NCBI RefSeq assembly: GCF_025574465.1
Contig: NZ_JAOBPP010000013.1
Coordinates: 1 to 64,000 of the forward strand
DNA: 64,000 bases
Direction of reading: 5' to 3'
Source of the DNA: Kordiimonas aestuarii
Lineage (GTDB): Bacteria; Pseudomonadota; Alphaproteobacteria; Sphingomonadales; Kordiimonadaceae
A program made the translations under genes and the position numbers. The notes under the pieces are model-generated. The model was not told the origin of the DNA. It was given only the letters and a program-made list of their open reading frames with translations, and did not search any database. How positions within the stretch are numbered: position 1 is the stretch's first letter; each line of letters opens with the position of its first letter. Positions 16,402 to 23,452 of the stretch are shown here, in pieces.

Positions 16402-17952
16402 ATGAAAAATATTGTGCGGATTGTCGCGAAAGCCGTCGGTGTTGTCCTGGTTTTTGTGGTTGTCCTGTTTGCTGTGGGAGTACTGTGGCCGCTTGATCGC
16501 CCTCAACCCGGTATGCAGCATGACCGACTTGTCATTACCGGTGCGGTTGTTGTTGATACCGAAACAGGGCGTCTGCATGAGGGCCATTCGGTTCTCATCG
16601 AAGACGGGATTATCAAGGCGGTCGCTGACGGTATCGAAACCGATGGTGCCGTCGTACTGGATGCCCGGGGTCTCTACGCTATTCCAGGCATGTTTGACAT
16701 GCATGCCCATACCCTGAAGATGGCACCCGAGTTGATGCATCCACTTTTTGTTGCAAGCGGGGTGACTGCGATCCGCGATATGGGGGGCTGCATCGGCATC
16801 GAGGATGCCTGGGTGGCCTGTGCTGACGATAAACGGGCGTGGAATGATGCGGTCTTGCGCGGCAGGATGGTGGCACCTAGATATGATCAGGTTACCAGCC
16901 TTGCCATCAACGGCGGGTCGGAGATCCCGGACAGTGTGGATAAGGCGCTTGGTGGGGAAACGGCGGATGGCGCCCGGGCAAGGGTCTCCTATGACAAGGC
17001 CCGGCAAATCGATTTTCTGAAAACATACACCCAGTTACCGCGTGCGGGATTTTTTGCGCTCGCGGAGGAAGCGCGCGCACAGGATATGTATCTGGCGGGG
17101 CATTTGCCGTTTGGTGTGGCGGCATCCGAAGCCGTGGATGCGGGGCAGCGCAGTTTTGAGCACGCGCTTCTGTTTGTTTGGGATTGTTATCCGGGCATGG
17201 CCGAGCTTCGCGAGAAGGGCGACCTTTTTGCCGCTTTCACCAATGACGTGCGCGCAAAAATGATCAGCGACCATGATGCCAGTCACTGTGACCACTTGTT
17301 TGCAAAAATGGCTGCTGCGGGTACGGCCTTCGTCCCGACACACACAACAAGAAAACTGGATGCCTTCGCGCTGGACCCCATTTTCCGAAATGACGGACGC
17401 CTGAAATACATACCGGGCCCCCTCAGGATGTTGTGGCTGGATGATGCCGACGGCATGGCGGCGCGTGCAGGTGCTGGGGGCGAGGAAAGTTACCGCGCAG
17501 TCTATGAGTTTGGTATCGAGCTCACCGGGCGGGCGCACAGGGCGGGTGTCGATGTGATGCTTGGCACCGATGCCCCTGATAGTTTTGCATTCCCGGGGGC
17601 GGGCATTCATGACGAGTTTGCCCATCTCACACAGGCCGGCTTGACACCCCTTGAGGCGCTACAGGCCGCGACCACTGTGCCGGCACGCTTTCTGGGGCTG
17701 GCGGGTCAGGCCGGTGTTATCAAGCCCGGTGCGCGGGCGGATATCATTTTGCTGCGGGATAATCCGCTGGAGGATATTCAAGCGGTGCGGCAGGTGGATA
17801 GCGTTGTATTGGCAGGCGCGATATATGACCGCAGTGATCTGGATGCCATGTTGCGCGCTGTTGAGGCGAATGCCGGTAGCTGGAGCATGTGGCCGAAGTT
17901 TGCGTGGCAGGTTGCACGCAGCCCCATCATGCTCAAACAGTTCGCGGATTAG
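16402..17952 (+). CDS. Membrane-anchored or exported amidohydrolase
   Basis: A 516-residue amidohydrolase-superfamily enzyme. The N-terminus has one long hydrophobic segment (VVLVFVVVLFAVGVLW) without a clear cleavage site, suggesting an anchor. Metal motifs are GMFDMHAHTL (HxH), LAGHLPFG, SFEHALLF and MLGTDAPDSFAFPG; the usual bridging Lys is not obvious. An extended insert with C-terminal Trp-rich end (SWSMWPKFAWQVA) is unusual. The stop overlaps the midA stop on the other strand by four bases (TTAG). It interrupts the midA-pgeF gene order. Substrate unknown. Confidence 0.85.
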   Translation: MKNIVRIVAKAVGVVLVFVVVLFAVGVLWPLDRPQPGMQHDRLVITGAVVVDTETGRLHEGHSVLIEDGIIKAVADGIETDGAVVLDARGLYAIPGMFDMHAHTLKMAPELMHPLFVASGVTAIRDMGGCIGIEDAWVACADDKRAWNDAVLRGRMVAPRYDQVTSLAINGGSEIPDSVDKALGGETADGARARVSYDKARQIDFLKTYTQLPRAGFFALAEEARAQDMYLAGHLPFGVAASEAVDAGQRSFEHALLFVWDCYPGMAELREKGDLFAAFTNDVRAKMISDHDASHCDHLFAKMAAAGTAFVPTHTTRKLDAFALDPIFRNDGRLKYIPGPLRMLWLDDADGMAARAGAGGEESYRAVYEFGIELTGRAHRAGVDVMLGTDAPDSFAFPGAGIHDEFAHLTQAGLTPLEALQAATTVPARFLGLAGQAGVIKPGARADIILLRDNPLEDIQAVRQVDSVVLAGAIYDRSDLDAMLRAVEANAGSWSMWPKFAWQVARSPIMLKQFAD

Positions 17953-19013
17953 AAGCCGGGCGGCGACGACAGGCCCGGCGGTTGGATAGCAAGCGCCTTA
18001 AATAGACTGCCCATTTCATCAGGTGCGGTGAGACGCTTTAGCTCGCTGAGAATGCGGGCTTGTCCCGCATCGTCTTCCCGTGCTGCTAGTGCCTGAGCAC
18101 GCACGCCAAGGCCGATGGCCATCAGGAATGCACCCTGTTCCGTAATCGTGGACGCGGTGGCGCCTTTCTCGCTTGCGGCTTGTGCGAGCTGGTCAAAGGC
18201 CACATGGGCGGTGAGGTCCGCAAGACCGGGCTCCGCGAACGGGTCCACATACTCATGTGCCCTCAGTGCCTGAAAGCTGTCACCGGGGGCTGAGTGCGCG
18301 TACCCATAGTCGATGATGAGCGCTGCCCCAGGATGCAGCGAAAACCGCATGGCAATATCGCCTGCAATGCTGAGACCAGCGGGGCAGACCTCGGCGACGC
18401 TGCCATTTTTGCTGGCGCGCACATGGTCAGGCACCAAGGATAGCTTGGCACTTGCGGGCACGAGGCTTGGCATCAGCTTTTTGCCGCTGGCGGTGACGGC
18501 TCGCTCCGCCCACTTGTCGTCCCGCTTTTCAAACTGATGAATCGGCAGTGCGTCAAAAAATTCGTTGGCGACAAGGATTGTGGGGCCTTCGGGGACATCG
18601 GTCAGGCGGCCATACCAGCGGGCTGTGGGAACCTTCTCCGCCTGCAAGCTTTTGAGTTGGGCACTGGCTTCGATGAACACCACGGCTGCGGCGTCGTGAA
18701 AACCGGGTACGCTGCTGGTCGCACGTAACATGTCGGCCATCAGGGTGCCGCGACCGGGGCCCAGCTCAATCAGGTAAAAGCTTTCCGGTTCTCCCATGGT
18801 GACCCAGCGATCAGCGCACCACAGGCCCAGCATCTCGCCGAACATCTGGCTGACCTCGGGGGCGGTGATAAAATCACCGTCCGCACCAAAAACCGTAGCG
18901 GATTGATAATATCCGTGCTGCGGGTGCATCAGGCACTCCGCCATATAGTCCGCAATGCTTATCGGCCCATCATGCGCAATACGTCTGAGCAAAATGTCTG
19001 TGAGTGCGGTCAT
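17949..19013 (-). CDS. midA: SAM-dependent methyltransferase, MidA/NDUFAF7 family
   Basis: A 354-residue class I methyltransferase of the family that includes NDUFAF7, which methylates an arginine of complex I NDUFS2. Motifs: LLRRIAHDGPISIADYMAEC in part, HPQHGYYQSATVFGADGDFITAPEVS in part (GDFITAPEVSQMFGEM), LIELGPGRGTLMADMLRA (SAM site) and LVANEFFDALPIHQFE. ATG 19013 is chosen because it lies four bases after the lgt stop, giving coupling; the longer frame to 19049 overlaps lgt. The bacterial target is not proven. Confidence 0.93.
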   Translation of the reverse strand: MTALTDILLRRIAHDGPISIADYMAECLMHPQHGYYQSATVFGADGDFITAPEVSQMFGEMLGLWCADRWVTMGEPESFYLIELGPGRGTLMADMLRATSSVPGFHDAAAVVFIEASAQLKSLQAEKVPTARWYGRLTDVPEGPTILVANEFFDALPIHQFEKRDDKWAERAVTASGKKLMPSLVPASAKLSLVPDHVRASKNGSVAEVCPAGLSIAGDIAMRFSLHPGAALIIDYGYAHSAPGDSFQALRAHEYVDPFAEPGLADLTAHVAFDQLAQAASEKGATASTITEQGAFLMAIGLGVRAQALAAREDDAGQARILSELKRLTAPDEMGSLFKALAIQPPGLSSPPGF

Positions 19014-19017
19014 CGGG

Positions 19018-19842
19018 TCAGTCTCTACCTCGCGCACGTCGGATGCCAACAGACATCAGCCAGGCAGCAAAGAGAAACATGGGCACACTTAACATTTGCC
19101 CGCGCGAAATGCCGGCGGTCAGGCCGAGGTGCGCATCGGGTTCCCGCACAAATTCCACCAGGATGCGCGCGAGGCCATAGCCCAGGAAAAACACACCGGC
19201 GATAAAACCGGGTGCACGCTTTGCCAGCGGTGTTTTGTGATAAAGAAATTGCAGGATCAGGAACAGCAGCAGTCCTTCCCCGAACGCCTCGTATAGCTGG
19301 CTGGGATGGCGTGGCACACCAAGAGGATCGCCGGGGAAAATCATCGCCCACGATACATCGGTTGGGCGGCCCCAAAGCTCACCATTGATGAAATTGGCGA
19401 TGCGCCCTGTGAGGAGGCCGATGGGCGCGACAATGGCGATAAGGTCAGCTACGCGCATCAGGTCCAGCTTGTGCTTGCGGCAAAACAGGATGATGGCAAG
19501 CACAACGCCAAGGGCACCGCCATGGAACGACATGCCGCCATCCCAGAGGCGGAAAATGGCAATTGGGTCTTGGACATAGGCGGGAAGATTATAGAACAAT
19601 ACATAACCCAGCCGGCCACCAGCAATCACGCCAATGATGGCCCAGGTGAGAAAGTCATCCACATGTGCAGGCGAGAGCGGCGCACCGGGTTTTGACGCCT
19701 TGCGGCGGATAAACCACCAGCCGAACAGAAGCCCGGCGATATAGGCGAGGCTATACCAGCGGATCGCCAGTGGCCCGATTTTGACAAGGACCGGGTCAAT
19801 CTCGGGATACGCGATGACAGCAAGTGTGTTGAAGAGATCCAT
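19018..19842 (-). CDS. lgt: Prolipoprotein diacylglyceryl transferase
   Basis: Inner-membrane enzyme that moves diacylglyceryl from phosphatidylglycerol to the lipobox Cys of prolipoproteins. It has 274 residues and about seven membrane segments. Signatures: IRWYSLAYIAGLLFGWWF, GGRLGYVLFYN, WDGGMSFHGGALGV (catalytic His), and LLTGRIANFINGELWGRPTD, the Lgt signature. First gene of lgt-midA, divergent from ubiK. Confidence 0.97.
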   Translation of the reverse strand: MDLFNTLAVIAYPEIDPVLVKIGPLAIRWYSLAYIAGLLFGWWFIRRKASKPGAPLSPAHVDDFLTWAIIGVIAGGRLGYVLFYNLPAYVQDPIAIFRLWDGGMSFHGGALGVVLAIILFCRKHKLDLMRVADLIAIVAPIGLLTGRIANFINGELWGRPTDVSWAMIFPGDPLGVPRHPSQLYEAFGEGLLLFLILQFLYHKTPLAKRAPGFIAGVFFLGYGLARILVEFVREPDAHLGLTAGISRGQMLSVPMFLFAAWLMSVGIRRARGRD

Positions 19843-20008
19843 GCAACATTCCTAGCTTTGTTATATGCCGCCATGCTTCGCGCGGTTGCTCATGCAAGTC
19901 AACAAGAAGGCGGATTTTATAAAACGCGAAGAGACGTGCGGCAACTCGCCCATTGCAATTCCATGCATTTTCGCCCATATGAAAATCACCAAACCAAAGG
20001 AACGGTAT

Positions 20009-20260
20009 ATGCAGACCAGCAACAAATTCTTTGACGATATGGCCAAACTCGCGACCGGTGCCATGGGTGCCGCACACAGTGTGAAAGGCGAAATGGAAGA
20101 GCATTTCCGCGCCTGGCTTGATCGTCAGCTGGCGGGCCTCGACCTGGTGAGCCGCGAGGAATTTGAAACCGTGCGGGACATGGCTGAAAAAGCGCGGCGC
20201 GAAAATGAAGACCTGCGCGCGGAACTTGAACTGCTCAAAGCTAAGTCGGCAAAAAAATAG
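20009..20260 (+). CDS. ubiK: UbiK-type accessory factor (BMFP domain)
   Basis: An 83-residue helical protein: an amphipathic N-terminus (NKFFDDMAKLATGAMGAAHS) and a C-terminal coiled coil (REEFETVRDMAEKARRENED, ELELLKAK). This matches the BMFP/YqiC family, of which UbiK helps assemble the aerobic ubiquinone-synthesis complex. ATG 20009 has AAAGGAACGG upstream; the open frame reaching 19865 does not match the family. Divergent from lgt, a common arrangement. Confidence 0.9.
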   Translation: MQTSNKFFDDMAKLATGAMGAAHSVKGEMEEHFRAWLDRQLAGLDLVSREEFETVRDMAEKARRENEDLRAELELLKAKSAKK

Positions 20261-20568
20261 TTCCGTTTGCGCAACAATCTTGCGAACTATTATTTGCATG
20301 AAGAGTGGAATCTAAAGGCTTGCCTAAGCGACATTAATTGCCAGATTAGAACGCTGCTTCATCGTCTTATCCACAAGAAAATTCCGGAAATTCATAATTC
20401 TCCCTTGCCACAGACTCCTCGCTTTGGCACGCTAGATATAGTGTTAAGTCAGATTAAGGGAGCCAGATCTCGTGATTCTGGTACTAAGACGACCACAGCG
20501 CTAACCGGCGAAACCTGAGATCGCCGGTCCAGCTGAGCCCGGCGGCCTCATCTCAAGGGGGAAACGAG
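20261..20568. other. Intergenic region before ybjN with one DnaA-box sequence and a hairpin
   Basis: About 300 bases with no convincing gene. It contains one exact TTATCCACA (20367-20375), a consensus DnaA box, but no further boxes, and a 7-bp perfect inverted repeat ACCGGCG / CGCCGGT (20504-20510 and 20522-20528), 40 bases before the ybjN start. The hairpin may be a leader structure. Confidence 0.4.
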
Positions 20569-21084
20569 ATGACGACGACATTAAGTACCGGGCATTCCGA
20601 AGTCCTGAGCCAAAATCCGGTTGACCTTGCTGAGGAGCTTGCCGGCGCCAATGACTGGAGCGTCGAGCGACACGGTGAGGACGAACTGACGATGTTCATC
20701 TCCGGCCAGTATACCGACCTTCAGTTCAGGGTCTTCTGGCGTGAAGACTTCAAGACACTCCAATTCGCCTGTCTTTTTGACCTTCGTGTGCCCGAGGGGC
20801 GCCGATCCGATATTTACCAGACCATCGGCCTTATCAACGAACGTATGTGGATTGGCCATTTCGAGTATTGGGCCGAAGAAGACGCACTCCTGTACCGCCA
20901 TGCCAGCCTCGCGAACGACCCGCTTCTTGGGGCCATTGGCGAAGAACACATGAGCACAATGGTTGAAACGGCGCTTGGGGAGTGTGAACGCTTCTATCCG
21001 GTTTTCCAGTTCGTCATGTGGGGTGGCCAAACGCCGGAGGAAGCCATTGAATCAGCGATGCTGGAATGCGCGGGTTCTGCCTGA
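20569..21084 (+). CDS. YbjN-domain protein
   Basis: A 171-residue cytoplasmic protein of the YbjN (type III secretion chaperone-like fold) family: VDLAEELAGANDWSVERHGED, RVFWREDFKTLQFACLFDLRV in part, YQTIGLINERMWIGHFEYW, and a C-terminal amphipathic helix (TPEEAIESAMLECAG). In E. coli YbjN affects motility and stress; the biochemical role is unknown. AAGGGGGAAACGAG gives a strong ribosome site. It is followed by a terminator and proC, a pairing common in alphaproteobacteria. Confidence 0.9.
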   Translation: MTTTLSTGHSEVLSQNPVDLAEELAGANDWSVERHGEDELTMFISGQYTDLQFRVFWREDFKTLQFACLFDLRVPEGRRSDIYQTIGLINERMWIGHFEYWAEEDALLYRHASLANDPLLGAIGEEHMSTMVETALGECERFYPVFQFVMWGGQTPEEAIESAMLECAGSA

Positions 21085-21137
21085 CGCTATATATGCGCTG
21101 CTATCCTCTTGGCGGACAAGGGGCCATGTCATAGAAT

Positions 21138-21166
21138 ACGGGAAGAGGTTGCTCTTCCCGTTTTTG
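21138..21166 (+). terminator. Rho-independent terminator between ybjN and proC
   Basis: A perfect 10-bp stem (ACGGGAAGAG / CTCTTCCCGT) with the four-base loop GTTG and a T-run (21161-21165). It ends ybjN transcription. It also argues that proC starts downstream, at 21187, and not in the longer frame that runs through the hairpin. Confidence 0.9.
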
Positions 21167-21186
21167 TTATGTTCAGGAGACTTTTG

Positions 21187-22020
21187 ATGCAGGGGTTTAG
21201 CGCTGATAAACCGCTTTTGCTTATGGGATGTGGCCATATGGGGCATGCGCTTGCCATGGGTTGGTTGCGTGCAGGGCTCGCGCCTGAGCATCTTTATGTC
21301 ATTGACCCGGGAGCAGAGCCAAGTTGTTTACCCGCAGTGGCTGAGGGGCACTTTGTAAAAAACACTGGTGCTCTGCCACGCGGCCTTAAGGCACGGGTGA
21401 TCCTGATCGCGGTGAAGCCGCAGGTGATGGGCGGTATCCTGCCACTGGCGGCGCCCTTTGCCCATGATGGTACTTTGATTATCTCGGTTGCGGCAGGTGT
21501 GTCGCTACAGGTGTTGGAGGACGGCATCGGTGTGGATGCAAGTTATGTGCGGGCGATGCCAAACACACCTGCTGCCATTGGCGCTGGCATTACGGGGCTG
21601 ACTGCGCGGGTAGGGATCAGTGATGAAGACAAGGCGCTGGCGCGAGAACTTCTTCATGCTGTTGGCGAAACCGTATGGATTGCGGACGAGGTGGACATGA
21701 ATGCGGTGACCGCTGTTTCGGGTAGTGGCCCGGCATATGTATTTCATCTTGTTGAATGTATGGCTCACGCGGGTGCGGAACTCGGCCTTGATGTGTCAAC
21801 CTCTATGCAACTCGCGCGGCAAACCATTATCGGTGCGGCGCGGCTGATGGATGAGGAGTCAGAAGTGAGCGTGGCTGAGCTGCGCCGAAGGGTTACCAGT
21901 CCTGGCGGGACCACGGAAGCCGCGCTTAAGGTCTTGCGCCACCCTGATAAAGGGCTTGTGGATCTTATGGTGCGGGCGGTGACAGCCGCCAAGGCGCGAG
22001 GTGAGGAACTGGACGGCTAG
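21187..22020 (+). CDS. proC: Pyrroline-5-carboxylate reductase
   Basis: The last step of proline synthesis: NAD(P)H-dependent reduction of P5C. It has 277 residues from ATG 21187, chosen for AGGAG seven bases upstream. It shows the Rossmann motif LLMGCGHMGHALAMGWL, VKPQVMGGILPL, RAMPNTPAAIGAGITGL, and the C-terminal signature VTSPGGTTEAALKVL. The stop lies five bases from the convergent binding-protein gene. Confidence 0.96.
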   Translation: MQGFSADKPLLLMGCGHMGHALAMGWLRAGLAPEHLYVIDPGAEPSCLPAVAEGHFVKNTGALPRGLKARVILIAVKPQVMGGILPLAAPFAHDGTLIISVAAGVSLQVLEDGIGVDASYVRAMPNTPAAIGAGITGLTARVGISDEDKALARELLHAVGETVWIADEVDMNAVTAVSGSGPAYVFHLVECMAHAGAELGLDVSTSMQLARQTIIGAARLMDEESEVSVAELRRRVTSPGGTTEAALKVLRHPDKGLVDLMVRAVTAAKARGEELDG

Positions 22021-22025
22021 GCGCT

Positions 22026-22916
22026 CTATTGTTTTGACGCCATGGTCATATTGTTGCTTTCGCTTGGCTGCAGCCAGTATTCGTCAGGAATGTTTTTTGT
22101 GCGCTCGCTCATGTTTGGGGTATCGATCCAGAAAATTGTCCTTGGATGGGCTTTCAGTTCCAGGAATGCAGCTTTGATAACCGGATGGCTGTTGAATAGT
22201 TTGATGTATGTGCCGTTGTCATATGCGGCGCGCAGACCACGTTCCACGATGGCGGCAAGGTGATGTTTCTCGCGTGGCACATAAAAGAAGGTATCATACT
22301 TGTAGGCCAGCATATAATTGGGTTCAAGTATGAGCGGGGTGGCCTTGTCCGCGCCCTCGCGGGCAATCTCTGGCATCGCTTCATTCATGCCACGCGGAAA
22401 GGCCAGGAAGCGTCCCCGCTTTAACATTCCCCATAAGGCCTCCGATGGCGCTGAGACCACCTCAAGCCCGGCGTTCCTCATGATATCAGCGTCGGGCCAT
22501 GAATTATTGGACCCCAGAGTCACCAACCGTTGAAAGTCTGCAAATGTGTGGACAGTGGTGAAGATGGAATCATTTTCTGCCTGTATTGCCAGAAAGCGGT
22601 ACCCAAGCAGCCCGCGTGAAAGCGGAATGTTCACTTGCGTGAAGTCCCGCTCGCGTTCGCGGGAATATCCCGAATAGAAGATATTGAATTTTCCACTTTG
22701 CATTTCACGCAAAGTACGGGACTGGGTAACCGGATGTTCGAAGGTTTCGATGCTGTGATCGCCGCCTTCCGCTTTAAGAGCCAGATGCAATACCTGAATA
22801 ACGAAGCTGTCATCGCCGTCATAGACAGGAATGCGGAACTCCTCTGCGAGAGCGCTTTTCGAAGCTCCCGTGAGCAAAAGTGACAGTATAGCTATAAGGC
22901 GGTGTGCTTTTCTCAT
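22026..22916 (-). CDS. Third orphan periplasmic binding-type protein
   Basis: A 296-residue protein with a signal peptide (LIAILSLLLTGASKSALA, cleavage before EEF). The mature part is a type 2 binding fold: RIPVYDGDDSFVIQVLHLAL, RTLREMQSGKFNIFYSGYSR, IPLSRGLLGYRFLAI, and VTLGSNNSWPDADIMRNAGL. Closest in style to solute-binding family 3 proteins that have no transporter. None is encoded nearby. Its sequence differs from the two at 12733-14279, so this is not a recent copy. Confidence 0.72.
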   Translation of the reverse strand: MRKAHRLIAILSLLLTGASKSALAEEFRIPVYDGDDSFVIQVLHLALKAEGGDHSIETFEHPVTQSRTLREMQSGKFNIFYSGYSRERERDFTQVNIPLSRGLLGYRFLAIQAENDSIFTTVHTFADFQRLVTLGSNNSWPDADIMRNAGLEVVSAPSEALWGMLKRGRFLAFPRGMNEAMPEIAREGADKATPLILEPNYMLAYKYDTFFYVPREKHHLAAIVERGLRAAYDNGTYIKLFNSHPVIKAAFLELKAHPRTIFWIDTPNMSERTKNIPDEYWLQPSESNNMTMASKQ

Positions 22917-23016
22917 GTTTTCAACTGTGCAGGGGCGGGCTTGTTATTTTCCACACTGTAGCAACTAAAACGCAGTGCCGTAAGCCATTCCGTTCGTCGC
23001 CGGTTTTCCTGATGAG

Positions 23017-23048
23017 AAAAAAAGAGGCCCCGGCATTTCGCCGGAGCC
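23017..23048 (-). terminator. Rho-independent terminator, minus strand, of the candidate small RNA
   Basis: The stem GGCTCCGGC / GCCGGGGCC (minus strand; plus 23026-23048) has a five-base loop and one mismatch, and is followed on the minus strand by T-C-T7 (plus 23017-23024). There is no T-run in the plus direction, so its orientation is clear. It lies 100 bases upstream of the start of the gene at 22026-22916. Confidence 0.8.
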
Positions 23049-23190
23049 TTGGTATAAGTTTGTCAACATAGGGAGGTTCGTCGTGTCTCTACTCAAGAGA
23101 CGAAAGTAAAAGGGCCGGCCCCGGGGGGGAAGTGGGGGGAGGGGGGAGGAACCCCGGGGCCGACCTTTATGACGGAAAACCGTCAAACTC
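23017..23190 (-). ncRNA. Candidate small RNA with C-rich anti-Shine-Dalgarno loop
   Basis: Read on the minus strand, four structures follow one another. First is hairpin TGACGG-TTTT-CCGTCA (about 23162-23185). Next is a roughly 17-bp stem (AAAGG.CGGCCCCGGGG with 23108-23126) holding a loop made almost only of C and T (CCTCCCCCC repeats, 23127-23150). Then come a GTCTCT/AGAGAC hairpin (23084-23101) and a single-stranded AACCTCCC. Last is a terminator at 23017-23048. No minus-strand gene lies upstream to need that terminator. CUCC-rich loops that bind ribosome sites are known in rhizobial alpha-r14-type and Rhodobacter CcsR RNAs. The 5' end is unknown and could lie near 23262. Confidence 0.5.
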
Positions 23191-23263
23191 TAAAACTAAC
23201 CGCCGCGGAGCGATGGCCGGGGGGGAGATCGGGGGGAGTGATCAAGGCCGGTGCTCGTTGGCG

Positions 23264-23292
23264 TTGACGGGTATATATGCCCCACCCGTCAA
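23264..23292. promoter_or_regulatory. Perfect 9-bp inverted repeat with AT-rich centre
   Basis: TTGACGGGT (23264-23272) and ACCCGTCAA (23284-23292) flank ATATATGCCCC. The centre holds TATATA on both strands. It could be an operator covering a promoter for the minus-strand RNA or for the HEAT-cyclophilin gene 160 bases away. The half-site TTGACGG recurs in the hairpin at 23169-23185 on the other strand. Confidence 0.45.
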
Positions 23293-23452
23293 ATAGAAAA
23301 CCCATTTTTGTGTCGTGGCAGCCATGCGTTTTTTGCATGTCACATACCTGACACATGATTGATTAACGAATGGCTTGCCAGCGCAGAAATATGTTGCTGC
23401 CGTCTTGGCCAAAAAGGCTATAGTCTACAAAGAATTAGCGGGGGAGATTGCC

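Larger units (their letters stand above)
22917..23452. other. 536-base intergenic region, unusually G-rich
   Basis: No protein gene is evident. Plus-strand G-runs of six or seven occur at 23123-23148 and 23218-23237. Besides the small-RNA candidate and inverted repeat listed separately, a plus-strand mini-frame GTG 23083 to TAA 23109 (MSLLKRRK) follows AGGGAGG by six bases, but it lies inside the minus-strand hairpin and may be chance. Confidence 0.4.

Noticed and set aside
20367..20375. Exact DnaA box TTATCCACA as a sign of a replication origin
   Set aside because: Only one copy, no cluster and no origin-type genes (dnaA, dnaN, hemE) nearby. A single 9-mer is expected by chance or may be regulatory.
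20267..20518. An 83-codon open frame between ubiK and ybjN
   Set aside because: No ribosome site, no recognisable family, and a composition unlike neighbouring proteins. The region is more likely the ybjN leader.
23083..23109. Plus-strand mini-frame MSLLKRRK after AGGGAGG
   Set aside because: The spacing is good, but the only terminator in the region serves the minus strand and the frame coincides with a minus-strand hairpin. Kept only as a remark.
22965..23186. A 73-codon minus-strand frame in the G-rich intergenic region
   Set aside because: It reads through hairpins and the C-rich loop, giving Pro/Arg low complexity (SPLPPLPPRGRP), and has no ribosome site. A structured RNA fits better.
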